Virus record (IMG/VR): IMGVR_UViG_3300006028_000008
Location: 1-48,869 of that record
From: a virus
Direction: 5' to 3' (one strand)
Length of the DNA stretch: 48,869 nt
Position numbers and translations under genes: made by a program. The notes below the pieces were generated by a model. That model was given only the letters and a program-made list of their open reading frames with translations, was not told the origin of the DNA and did not search any database. Shown here one piece after another: positions 29,867 to 37,440 of this stretch; positions within the stretch are counted from its first letter, which is position 1; each line of letters starts with the position of its first letter.

Positions 29867-30414
29867 GCAAACGGTCCCGCCAGGCGCGCCGGCAGGCCCC
29901 AGGAGCCCCGATGGGCCCCAGGCCGCCCCTACCCCCTGGGCCGCAGGAGATCGTGGCTCCTAGGGGCGCTGAGGGGCCACAGCCCGCTGGCGCCCCTGGG
30001 GCCGCCTGGCGAGAGGCGGCCTATCGCGCAGGCTACGGCAAGGTGCTGCCGCCAGCACCACCTCCGGGAGTTGAACGTTTCACGACTGGCGCGGAAGGAG
30101 AGTCCATCCATCCTGGACCGTATCCTGCGCAACCGCTGCCTCCAAACGGTCAGCCGATTCGTGACCCCGGCGGCATCCCTCTCCACCTTCGCGCGACCGC
30201 CCTCCGCGTGCCCCTCTCCCAGGTGCTCTTCAACCTCAGCCAGCTGCACGCCGGCTGGCAGGAGGTCATCGCCAAGGCGTCCATCAGCGACCACCCGCAC
30301 AGCGCCAAGCTGATGGGTGCCATGGCCGAGGCCGAACGGCACTTCAGTCAGGTGTATCACCACGTCGGGGTGGCTCTGGCCTGCGTCGCGCCGGGCGAGG
30401 AGGGGGGGCGATGA
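29863..30414 (+). CDS. Pro-rich hypothetical protein with helical C-terminus
   Basis: 183 residues, GTG start overlapping the upstream stop (GTGA). Residues 1-110 are Pro/Gly/Ala-rich and disordered. The C-terminal 75 residues are ordered (TALRVPLSQVLFNLSQLHAG, then SAKLMGAMAEAERHFSQVYH). Function unknown. Confidence 0.6.
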   Translation: MSKRSRQARRQAPGAPMGPRPPLPPGPQEIVAPRGAEGPQPAGAPGAAWREAAYRAGYGKVLPPAPPPGVERFTTGAEGESIHPGPYPAQPLPPNGQPIRDPGGIPLHLRATALRVPLSQVLFNLSQLHAGWQEVIAKASISDHPHSAKLMGAMAEAERHFSQVYHHVGVALACVAPGEEGGR

Positions 30415-30560
30415 CACGACTGTATGGGGATGCCGTGCTCCCGTGGATCTACGCCTGCTTGGCGGACGGCCTCTCGCAGCGGGAGGCGGCCGAGATCATC
30501 GGCGTATCCGAGTCGCGGGTCAGCCACGCGCTGCATTGCGCACGCGACCCCAAGCGATGA
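30411..30560 (+). CDS. 49-residue helix-turn-helix peptide
   Basis: Starts ATGA over the upstream stop and ends ATGA into the next gene. MTRLYGDAVLPWIYACLADG leads to LSQREAAEIIGVSESRVSHA, a clear helix-turn-helix like sigma region 4 or a resolvase C-terminus. It is too small to hold more than the DNA-binding domain. A small regulator or co-repressor. Confidence 0.7.
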   Translation: MTRLYGDAVLPWIYACLADGLSQREAAEIIGVSESRVSHALHCARDPKR

Positions 30561-30799
30561 AGGAGAAGTGGACCCTGATAGCAAAGAACTGGTCCGAGGT
30601 GCGCCTGGCAGACTGCGATCCCGAGTTTCGGGGCCTGCTGCCGTTTCCCGACGAGCAGAGTGCCAGGGAAGCCGTCCTTCACGTCGCCGCCAGGTCAGAA
30701 CCGTTCCGCACCCGCTGGGACGGGTGGCTCTTCCTCTGCGTCCCGTTGCACTCGTCCATCCTCATCGGCAAGCCGGCCAGCCTACGGAGGTCCGCATGA
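30557..30799 (+). CDS. Hypothetical protein
   Basis: 80 residues, ATGA overlap with the HTH gene. A Trp- and Arg-containing alpha/beta protein (KNWSEVRLADCDPEFRGLLP, then RTRWDGWLFLCVPLHSSILI). Not recognised. Confidence 0.6.
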   Translation: MKEKWTLIAKNWSEVRLADCDPEFRGLLPFPDEQSAREAVLHVAARSEPFRTRWDGWLFLCVPLHSSILIGKPASLRRSA

Positions 30800-31422
30800 C
30801 CGCCAAGCTCCTCAGCTTCCACGAGCACCCTGGTGCCCGCGATCACGAGGAGCGGCCCCATCTCTTCTGCTTCCTCACCCGCGAGGAGTGGAAGCTCTGC
30901 TACGCCGCAGCCTTCATCGAGCACCAGGGCCAGTCCGACTACGGGGGCGCCCTGGGCCTGGACCGCTACGCCACGCCGGGCCTCGAAGGCCGAACCGACG
31001 ACTGGTCGGAGGAGTTCCGCCGGGCCATCCGCTGGCTCGCCATGGAGCACGGCTTCGAGTTCCAGACTCTCCGCGTGGGCGAGAACGGCTCGATCACGGG
31101 TCGTCCGACCGAGCCCGATGGCTGGTCGGACGACGTACCCCGCGCGCCCCTGTGGGGCAATGCCCTCTTCGTCTTCATGCTCGCCCAGGGCCAGCTGCCC
31201 AACCCCCTGGACGCCATCCGCCACGCCATCTCCTGGTGCGTCCGCTACCCCACCCTCCCCCTCGATACCTTCCGGGCCGTCGAGGCGGATATCATGGAGT
31301 CCCTGGCCGACGTGTCGCCCATAGACCCCGAGATTCAGGCCACCCTGGAACGGCTGGACCAGGAGGCCCTCAACGTCTTGGGCGTCTTGCGCGGGCCGCG
31401 CGGTTCAGGCGAGGTGAACTGA
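30796..31422 (+). CDS. Hypothetical protein, 208 aa
   Basis: GGAGG 5 nt before the ATG, which overlaps the upstream stop. An ordered, acidic protein (FCFLTREEWKLCYAAAFIEH, then NALFVFMLAQGQLPNPLDAI, then RHAISWCVRYPTLPLDTFRA). No domain is recognised. The composition is that of a soluble globular protein. Confidence 0.65.
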   Translation: MTAKLLSFHEHPGARDHEERPHLFCFLTREEWKLCYAAAFIEHQGQSDYGGALGLDRYATPGLEGRTDDWSEEFRRAIRWLAMEHGFEFQTLRVGENGSITGRPTEPDGWSDDVPRAPLWGNALFVFMLAQGQLPNPLDAIRHAISWCVRYPTLPLDTFRAVEADIMESLADVSPIDPEIQATLERLDQEALNVLGVLRGPRGSGEVN

Positions 31423-31665
31423 ATGATCGATGGCGAGAACCGGCGCGCCTTCATCCGCAAGGCTCAGACCCTCAACGAGACGCCGATACGGACGTGCTAC
31501 ACGGTCCACGAGTGCTGCCTCTGCGGAGGGGATATCACCTGCGGCCAGAGCTACGCTGACCGTGGCATCCGGCGCCGGGCACACTACGACTGCATCCCGG
31601 GCCTCGGGGTGGACATGGAGCCTTGGCAAGTCGCAGAGCGGGAGGCCGACCTTGCCCATCGCTGA
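31423..31665 (+). CDS. Small zinc-ribbon protein
   Basis: 80 residues. CCLCGGDITCGQSY gives Cys ligands, and AHYDCIPG adds His and Cys, the treble-clef-like layout of small zinc proteins. It overlaps the next gene by 14 nt. Role unknown. Confidence 0.65.
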   Translation: MIDGENRRAFIRKAQTLNETPIRTCYTVHECCLCGGDITCGQSYADRGIRRRAHYDCIPGLGVDMEPWQVAEREADLAHR

Positions 31666-32410
31666 TTTGATCGTCCTGCTGCGCGACGAGCTGCTGGTCC
31701 GTGTCGACACGGACCAGGAGAAGGTCGGGGAAATCTGGAAACCCAACACCTCCTCGCGTGAGGCGTCCATCACCGCGCGGGTCCTGGCGGTCGGCCCCGA
31801 ACAGCACTACTACACCGGCGGCGAGCGGGTGGTGCTGGGGCTGTTTTCCGGCGTCACTCTGGCCCTCGAAGGCATCGACACCGAGGACCAGGTGCGAGTG
31901 CTCAAGCCGGAGGCGGTGCTGGCGTTACTTCCAAACACACTCCTCCACGCCGATCTACGGGTGCAAGAGGTCTACGGCCTTGAGGATGTGGAGGCGGCTG
32001 AGTGGTGTTGTGCACCGCCTGGCCGCCTGCTGGTGGAGCGCGAGGAGATGCCCCTTCGACGCGGTAAGATCCACATCCCCGAGGGCATCCGTACCTCGAC
32101 TCGCGCCCACGAGGCCACCGTGGTTCACACCGGGGCCAGCGTCGAGGGCTTCGCGCCCGGCGAGCGCGTGCTCCTCACCACGATGGTGCTGGGCCGTTCC
32201 ATCGCCTTCGGCATCCATCCCTGCCGTACCCTCTGGCTCGTGACACCGAGCCAGATTCTCTGTAAGCTGGCGGCTGAGCCCGAGGAGGGGCAGATCCTGG
32301 ATAACTGTGGCGAGCATCGCCTGGCCCACTGGCACGAATCCCCGGTCCTCACCGACCCGGTGGACCACGCGCCGATCCTCGACGAAGCCGACCCCGGGGG
32401 GCTGCGGTGA
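31652..32410 (+). CDS. Tandem GroES-like (Cpn10) protein
   Basis: 252 residues from TTG at 31652, chosen because GGAGG lies 7 nt upstream and the coding bias starts there. Two copies of the co-chaperonin fold are visible. Copy 1: LIVLLRDELLVRVD, then ASITARVLAVGP, then GGERVVLGLFSGVTLAL (about residues 5-75). Copy 2: PPGRLLVEREEMPLRRGKIHI, cut here after PLRRGKI, then HEATVVHTGAS, then PGERVLLTTMVLGRSIAF (about 125-195). In each copy the stretch after the first strand could form the mobile loop. Phage co-chaperonins (T4 gp31 type) help host GroEL fold capsid protein. A duplicated single chain is unusual for phages. Confidence 0.75.
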   Translation: MPIADLIVLLRDELLVRVDTDQEKVGEIWKPNTSSREASITARVLAVGPEQHYYTGGERVVLGLFSGVTLALEGIDTEDQVRVLKPEAVLALLPNTLLHADLRVQEVYGLEDVEAAEWCCAPPGRLLVEREEMPLRRGKIHIPEGIRTSTRAHEATVVHTGASVEGFAPGERVLLTTMVLGRSIAFGIHPCRTLWLVTPSQILCKLAAEPEEGQILDNCGEHRLAHWHESPVLTDPVDHAPILDEADPGGLR

Positions 32411-32655
32411 GGCATCATCGGGTGATCTACAGCCAGCTGGACCGCGAGCGCGGTCACGACGGCCACCTTGGCAGGCTGCCCACGCCCACCTTCACCCTCC
32501 ATGGCGTCGAGGTCAAGTCCTGCGGCGGCTGCGGGACGCTGAAGCCGTTGGCTGCGTTCGCGGCGGATCGCCATCAACCAAGTGGCCGCGATTGCTACTG
32601 CCGCCCTTGCCGCCAGGAAGTCAACCGCCGTAGCTACCGCAGGACCCACGGCTGA
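32407..32655 (+). CDS. Small zinc-finger protein of the HNH/endonuclease VII type
   Basis: 82 residues, GTG overlapping the upstream stop (GTGA). It ends with CGGCGTLKPLAAFAADRHQP, then CYCRPCRQEVNRR: two C-x2-C knuckles around a KPLxxFxxxR motif as in small proteins related to endonuclease VII and zinc-ribbon HNH families. The catalytic His of a complete HNH is not visible. It precedes the terminase genes, where such nucleases often assist packaging. Confidence 0.65.
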   Translation: MRHHRVIYSQLDRERGHDGHLGRLPTPTFTLHGVEVKSCGGCGTLKPLAAFAADRHQPSGRDCYCRPCRQEVNRRSYRRTHG

Positions 32656-33473
32656 TGCCCCGTCGCTGGAAGCACCCGCCGATCTCCGACGCCGAGTTTG
32701 CCGCCCTCTCGCCCCAGGAGAAGGCGGCCCGCACGGGCCGCATGCCACCCGAGGAGCGCGCCGAGAAGCGCGCGACCGAGTGGGGGCCGGCGCGCGAGGC
32801 CCGCGACGCCGAGCGGGGGAATCTCGGGGGCGCCAAGAGCGGGGGCCGCAAGCCAATGGCTCAACGCAAAGTCCCCGAGTTGGTCGAGCAGGCCGTCCAG
32901 CAGATCGCCTGGGATAGCCGGGTCTTCGTCACCCTGGTGGGCCGGTCGGTCCCCTACAGCACCTATGCCACCCAGCTGGATGCGGAGAACCGACCACTCC
33001 TTTCCGTCGAGATGCACCGGCGCCTGGTGGGCCTGGCGCTCCTCGACCTCTTCACCGAGCACACCGAGGAGGAGAAGGCCGCGAACCTCTCGACCAAGGC
33101 TACCGTTCTTGACGTGGCCCATTTATCGCTCGTGCGCCAGCGCTCCCTCTGGCGGGAGATCCTCGGAAAGGTCCAGGAGGCCGCCAGTGCCCTCGCTGGC
33201 TGCAAGTCGATGGAGGACTTCGCCGAGCGCTTGGAGCCGGTCCTGGCCCAGGAGCACCTCCGGGTGGCGATCATGGCCGGCAGCCCCCGGGACCGCATGA
33301 AGGGTGCCGACGAGATGACCGGGCGCCGGTCGGCCAAGAAAGGCCGCTCGGTGCCCGAGCACCAGGGCCTCTTCATCGGCGAGGGGGTGCTCGACCGCCT
33401 GGGGGCTATGTTGGGACGGTCGGAGAAGCTGGTGCATGAGCTGCCGCCTGCCGGCGAGGAGGAGCCATCGTGA
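32655..33473 (+). CDS. Putative terminase small subunit
   Basis: 272 residues, start sharing a base with the upstream stop. A basic, disordered N-terminus (about 1-65), then helical sequence (VPELVEQAVQQIAWDSRVFV, then LLSVEMHRRLVGLALLDLFT). The C-terminal part has AQEHLRVAIMAGSPRDRMKG and is basic. The gene lies five genes before terL in a late operon, with a size and basicity that fit a DNA-recognising small terminase. No clear HTH is seen, so this is positional. Confidence 0.5.
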   Translation: MPRRWKHPPISDAEFAALSPQEKAARTGRMPPEERAEKRATEWGPAREARDAERGNLGGAKSGGRKPMAQRKVPELVEQAVQQIAWDSRVFVTLVGRSVPYSTYATQLDAENRPLLSVEMHRRLVGLALLDLFTEHTEEEKAANLSTKATVLDVAHLSLVRQRSLWREILGKVQEAASALAGCKSMEDFAERLEPVLAQEHLRVAIMAGSPRDRMKGADEMTGRRSAKKGRSVPEHQGLFIGEGVLDRLGAMLGRSEKLVHELPPAGEEEPS

Positions 33474-33622
33474 CGCCCTGCGGCGAGGGACGGAGGGGTG
33501 ATGCCGTGACGTTTGCCTGCGATCCCAAGCACCGAGATGGATGCCCCTGGCGTGGCCTCTGTTGCGTCGAGAACTGCCGTGGTGTACGGAGCACAGGTTT
33601 CTATACGAACCCGGGACGCTAA
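33470..33622 (+). CDS. 50-residue cysteine-rich protein
   Basis: GTG start overlapping the upstream stop (GTGA). Six cysteines, including ACDPKHRDGCPWRGLCCVEN. No hydrophobic signal is present, so the cysteines may bind metal rather than form disulphides. Not recognised. The frame is supported by the overlap only. Confidence 0.45.
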   Translation: MTPCGEGRRGDAVTFACDPKHRDGCPWRGLCCVENCRGVRSTGFYTNPGR

Positions 33623-33630
33623 CGGCGGAG

Positions 33631-33846
33631 ATGACGCTCCGGCATCTCCTCTGGCTGCGCCACGGCTGCCCGTCAGCGGCGCTCTACGGTGACGACGGGG
33701 AGATGCAGTGCTCCGTCTGCCTGATCGACTTCAAGCGGCTTCCGGCTACAGCAATCGCTGATCGATTCGAGAGGCTCGGGCGCGCGCAGCTTGTCGCCGC
33801 TGCACCGCTCCCCGCTGCGGGGCCGGCGCCGGAGGCAGGGTGGTGA
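33631..33846 (+). CDS. Small zinc-binding hypothetical protein
   Basis: 71 residues from ATG at 33631; the frame is open to 33541. It contains LRHLLWLRHGCPSAALYGDD, then GEMQCSVCLIDFKR, a common short phage pattern with one C-x2-C knuckle. The upstream ATG at 33541 cannot be excluded. C-terminal part is Ala/Pro-rich. Confidence 0.55.
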   Translation: MTLRHLLWLRHGCPSAALYGDDGEMQCSVCLIDFKRLPATAIADRFERLGRAQLVAAAPLPAAGPAPEAGW

Positions 33847-34046
33847 CCCGCTGGGAGGAGGGCGCGGCCGGCATCTCCGTCAAGGTCGGGGGCCGCTATC
33901 GGATGCAGAGCACCCGAGCCGTCCTGGTGGTGAAGTCCATCGACCGCGAAGCCGGCACGCTGCGTTACGACCTGGAACACGGCACCCAGGAATCCACCTG
34001 CCCCATCGATAGCTTTGAGCGGCAAATCGCCGAGGAGATCCCATGA
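33843..34046 (+). CDS. Small beta-rich protein
   Basis: 67 residues from GTG at 33843 overlapping the upstream stop (GTGA). Strand-rich (ISVKVGGRYRMQSTRAVLVV, then TLRYDLEHGTQESTCPIDSF), resembling an SH3-like or KOW-like fold. It ends with ATGA into the next gene. Function unknown. Confidence 0.55.
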   Translation: MTRWEEGAAGISVKVGGRYRMQSTRAVLVVKSIDREAGTLRYDLEHGTQESTCPIDSFERQIAEEIP

Positions 34047-34888
34047 CCTACGACCCCAGGAGCAAGCCCATCCGCAGCGAGGACGCTGCGGACAGCAGCT
34101 TCCGTCGTGCCCTGCATCCGATCCTGATCTTCCTCCTCTTCGCCGCTGCGGCGGCGGTACTCTTCTTCGCCGCCAAGGACTGCCGGGCGCAGGCCGCCCC
34201 CCGCAACCTGGGGGAGCTGCTAGGCGCCGGCCAGCCCACCTGCTGGAACGTCTCGGTGCTCGACAGCTGCCCGGGCGGCAAGTGCGGCCACGGCATCTTC
34301 AACCCGGCCGCCCATCTCATCACCGGCTCGGCCGCTGAGATCGACGCCCGCTACGGCGCCGGGTCCTCGAAGGCTGCCGGCGACTGCAACGGCGGCGAGG
34401 CCATGGGGGGGCTCGACTCCCTCTGCCTCCTCTTCGGCTGGCCCTTCCCCTGTGAGACGGTCGAGAACTTCAACGACGCGCACTACGTCGCTACCGCCCC
34501 GGTCAAGATCGCCGCCGCGCTCGCCGCTGGGCGAGGCGCGGGCGGCGGCGTCTGCCCCGCCGGCCAGTCCTGCCAGCCGCCCCCACAGCCCTTCTGCCTC
34601 GCTGGGCAGGCGTGCCAGCCCTTCCCGCCGCCCAAGTGTCCCCCAACCCCTCCCCCGCCCTCCACGCGCTGCCAGGCGGCCCTGGCGGCCCTGCGCTGCG
34701 TAGACGACGGGACGGCCCCCCTGCCGGTCATCCTCCTGCCGGCGCCCGGCATCGCCTACTACCGGCCGGGGGCGCTCTCGACCGGCAAGCTCGGCACCGC
34801 CGTGACGCCCGAGGAGCACGCGGCATGGGCCGCGATTCTCGCGGACCTTCCGCCGTGCCCGGACTGGCCGGAGACGGCCTGCCCGTAA
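34043..34888 (+). CDS. Membrane-anchored cysteine/proline-rich exported protein
   Basis: 281 residues. Residues 1-25 are polar, 26-43 a membrane helix (ILIFLLFAAAAAVLFFAA). The exported part has 18 or more cysteines and a repeated C-x-AGQ-x-CQP motif (CPAGQSCQPPP, then CLAGQACQPFPPP). The C-terminal part is more ordered. Disulphide-rich export suggests action at the cell envelope. It lies just before terL, an unusual place for such a gene. Not recognised. Confidence 0.6.
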   Translation: MTYDPRSKPIRSEDAADSSFRRALHPILIFLLFAAAAAVLFFAAKDCRAQAAPRNLGELLGAGQPTCWNVSVLDSCPGGKCGHGIFNPAAHLITGSAAEIDARYGAGSSKAAGDCNGGEAMGGLDSLCLLFGWPFPCETVENFNDAHYVATAPVKIAAALAAGRGAGGGVCPAGQSCQPPPQPFCLAGQACQPFPPPKCPPTPPPPSTRCQAALAALRCVDDGTAPLPVILLPAPGIAYYRPGALSTGKLGTAVTPEEHAAWAAILADLPPCPDWPETACP

Positions 34889-34889
34889 G

Positions 34890-36674
34890 GTGCTCGTACC
34901 ACGCTTCACGGAAGACTACCGCCTCGAACTCCGCAGGCGTGGCGAGAATTCGCTCTTTTTCTTCATCACCGGCATCCTCGGCTTCGATGACTACGACGAC
35001 GAGCTGAAGGGCTCGACCCTCTCCAAGTTCCACGAGGATCTCTGCCTCTTCCTCGAAGGCAAGCCCCCGTTCACCCCCTGGCGCAAGGCCATGGTGGCGG
35101 CCTGGCGCGGCGCCGGCAAGTCCACCTTCTGCCGGGGCTTCGTCATCCATCGCTGCCTCTACGTCCCCAACTTTGCCGCCAAGGGAATGAGCAACAGCTC
35201 GGACAACTTCCGGGACATCCACTTCCTTCCCCTGATGCGCGTCTTCACCGAGTCGCAGCGGGCCGACTTCCTCTCCGGCTGGCTCTACGCCGACCGCATC
35301 CCCGAGGGCTTCGCCGGCTGGAACTCGGAGCAGATCGTTTTCAATCGCACCAACCCCCTGGCCGAGGTGAGCCTCAGCTATTGGGGCATCGAGTCGAAGA
35401 AGGAGGGCTCGCACCCTGATCTGATTTGGGACGACGATCTTGAGGGCCAGGAAGCCCTCAAGTCGTCGTCGGCCAACGAGGCCAGCTGGAACGCCTGGAT
35501 CAACCAGCCCCCCCTGCTGCGTGACCGCCGGAAGAGCCAGATCCTCCTCTCGGGCACCCCCTGGGGCGCCCAGCCCCTGGTTTGGCGCATCCGGGACGCC
35601 GAGACGACCGCCGGCAACCCCACCGGCCTGGACAACAGCCTGCGGGCCACCAAGATTTTCTGGATTCCCCTGGTGGGCGACTCCGGCAGCAGCGACGACC
35701 CCTCCCCCTGGCCCATCCGCTTCCCGCCCGACGTGGTGAAGGACATGCTCACGGAGCAGGTGGCCGACACGCAGTATCTGCTCAAGCGGTCAAACCAGAA
35801 GGCCGAGCTGTTCGACCTCGACGCCATCGCCAACTTCTACTACACCAAGGACCCGACCGACCCGGGCCGTATCCGCTACGAGACGGTCCTCTACGACCCG
35901 TCGAAGCTCGATGAGCTGGGGCTCGCCCAGGGCGACCGTCGGCCGGCCTCGGTGCGGTTGGAGGATCTCCGCTTCTTCGTCCACGTGGACCCCCTCCACA
36001 AGCCGACCAACATGAGCCGCCGCTCACCCGGCAACCGCCCCTCGCAGTTCGCCATCCTGGTCTGCGGCGTGGCCGCGGACGGCCACGTCTTCGTCATCGA
36101 GACGTGGACCATGGACGGCCCGGACCTGAACGTCCAGGCTGAGCACGTTCTCCGTTACTATCGCAAGTACGCGGCCCACCTGGTCACTTTCGAGTCGATC
36201 GGGGCGCAGGCGTGGTTTTGGGCCTACGTGCTCAAGCAGGAGTCGTCCGACGCCAAGTGGGGGCGGCCGACGACGATCCCCGGGGTGCTGCCCCGGATCG
36301 ACCTCCCCCGTCTCTCCGGCCGCCTCATCGAGGCCGAGAAGACGAACGAGAGCAAGGAGTACCTCTACCGCTTCCGCCTCTCGGCGTGGCTCAACAAGGG
36401 GGTCCTGCATCTCTCCAAGAGCCACGTCACCCTCTTGCACCAGCTTCAGCACGCCCTGGACGATGCCGAGGCCGTGGACCTCATTGACTGCCTGGCGCAG
36501 GGCTGTGGCCGGGTGCTGGCGATGGACAAGGATGGCAAGCGCCGGCATGACTACGGCAAGGTGGTATGGAGCCGCCCCATCGGCCGGGAGACGCGCGAGG
36601 CCCTGCACCAGCACGAGCAGCAGCGGACGCAGCGGGTAGACAAGCGCACGGGTTATGCCTCGCCGTGGCGTTGA
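34890..36674 (+). CDS. terL: Terminase large subunit
   Basis: 594 residues, GTG start just after the upstream stop. The ATPase has Walker A AWRGAGKST (71-79), Walker B LIWDDDLEGQ (178-187, acidic D182/E185) and coupling motif SGTPWG (221-226). The nuclease half shows FFVHVDPLHKP with D367 and LVTFESIGAQ with E435, and a later Asp in DLIDCLAQGCG. The large subunit cuts concatemers and pumps DNA through the portal. The nearest family by layout is that of podovirus and siphovirus Terminase_6-type enzymes; which packaging type cannot be read from sequence. Confidence 0.9.
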   Translation: MLVPRFTEDYRLELRRRGENSLFFFITGILGFDDYDDELKGSTLSKFHEDLCLFLEGKPPFTPWRKAMVAAWRGAGKSTFCRGFVIHRCLYVPNFAAKGMSNSSDNFRDIHFLPLMRVFTESQRADFLSGWLYADRIPEGFAGWNSEQIVFNRTNPLAEVSLSYWGIESKKEGSHPDLIWDDDLEGQEALKSSSANEASWNAWINQPPLLRDRRKSQILLSGTPWGAQPLVWRIRDAETTAGNPTGLDNSLRATKIFWIPLVGDSGSSDDPSPWPIRFPPDVVKDMLTEQVADTQYLLKRSNQKAELFDLDAIANFYYTKDPTDPGRIRYETVLYDPSKLDELGLAQGDRRPASVRLEDLRFFVHVDPLHKPTNMSRRSPGNRPSQFAILVCGVAADGHVFVIETWTMDGPDLNVQAEHVLRYYRKYAAHLVTFESIGAQAWFWAYVLKQESSDAKWGRPTTIPGVLPRIDLPRLSGRLIEAEKTNESKEYLYRFRLSAWLNKGVLHLSKSHVTLLHQLQHALDDAEAVDLIDCLAQGCGRVLAMDKDGKRRHDYGKVVWSRPIGRETREALHQHEQQRTQRVDKRTGYASPWR

Positions 36675-36699
36675 TTTTATGCCAACTCCGTGATATGAT
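36671..36699 (+). promoter_or_regulatory. Family promoter upstream of the leaderless 36707 gene
   Basis: TTGATT (36671-36676), 17 nt, TATGAT (36694-36699) with TGA upstream. The sequence ATGCC...CCGTGATATGATTC matches the reverse cassettes in the opposite orientation, so direction follows the served gene. TCACGGC (7 nt) separates it from ATG. Confidence 0.8.
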
Positions 36700-36706
36700 T
36701 CACGGC

Positions 36707-37333
36707 ATGAGAGTTTACATCCATCGCGATATCGTTGAGCCCCTCGATGTGATGCCGGAGGGGAAGTACCTTCCATCCGTCGAGGTCCCCGATGACCTCC
36801 TCGCGCGGCTCTCTCGCGCAAAGGAAGAGTGGGAAGCGGTCCAGCGCGAGCTGGACGGGTATCGAGAGCAGCAACGTGAAGCAGAGCTTGAGAGACTCCG
36901 GGGAAGGAGTTGGGTCATGGCGCAGTGTGTCAGCGTGCTTAGCGAGGACCCCATCAACCGGCTGGTGCTGTGGCAGCGGGAGGGCTTCGACCCAAACGCC
37001 AAAGCCCTGGGCCAACCCTCGCCACGGAACTACACCATCGAACGGCTCGGCAAGCCGGTCCACGACATCTACCCCGGTACCTACGACTACCTGCTAGCCG
37101 AGGATGTGCGCCGTCTCGCCGATATGGTGGGAGTGTTGCGCCGGCTGCTTCTCGATCTGAATCGCTTCAACGACCTCACCGCCGATAGCAGCAGGCTGAT
37201 CGCGGTCGCGATGGAGGCGCGGAGCAGCGACGACCTCCTCCCGCTCGTTCAAGAGGCCGAGAGGATGAACGACCGCGTGCAAACGACGACCGAGCGCCAG
37301 GCGCAGGAGCGGCTTGGCGCGATGGGAGAGTGA
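36707..37333 (+). CDS. Coiled-coil hypothetical protein, predicted leaderless
   Basis: 208 residues, ATG 7 nt after the -10, hence no leader. The N-terminus is beta-like (MRVYIHRDIVEPLDVMPEGK), followed by a coiled coil (LSRAKEEWEAVQRELDGYRE, then QREAELERLRGRSW) and helical C-terminus (LAEDVRRLADMVGVLRRLLL). It lies between terL and portal but is transcribed from its own promoter, like a forward moron. Function unknown. Confidence 0.65.
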   Translation: MRVYIHRDIVEPLDVMPEGKYLPSVEVPDDLLARLSRAKEEWEAVQRELDGYREQQREAELERLRGRSWVMAQCVSVLSEDPINRLVLWQREGFDPNAKALGQPSPRNYTIERLGKPVHDIYPGTYDYLLAEDVRRLADMVGVLRRLLLDLNRFNDLTADSSRLIAVAMEARSSDDLLPLVQEAERMNDRVQTTTERQAQERLGAMGE

Positions 37334-37382
37334 GCGATGCCCTACTGGCTGCGGAGTGCAGGAACCTCTCTGCGCCAATCTA

Positions 37383-37432
37383 TGTCAGCTTTACTGACAC
37401 ATATTGACACCTGACAATTTCTGGTCTACGAT
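37383..37432 (+). promoter_or_regulatory. Promoter and operator of the portal gene
   Basis: TTGACA (37404-37409), exactly 17 nt, TACGAT (37427-37432). Upstream is the dyad TGTCA-N7-TGACA (37383-37387 and 37395-37399) and two more TGACA half-sites at 37405 and 37412, so several copies of the same pentamer overlap the promoter. GTG of the portal gene starts 8 nt after the -10. Confidence 0.75.
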
Positions 37433-37440
37433 GCCGCCTC

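Noticed and set aside
37337-37414. 25-codon frame (MPYWLRSAGTSLRQ...) between 36707 gene and portal
   Set aside because: Too short, no ribosome site, and it runs into the portal promoter.
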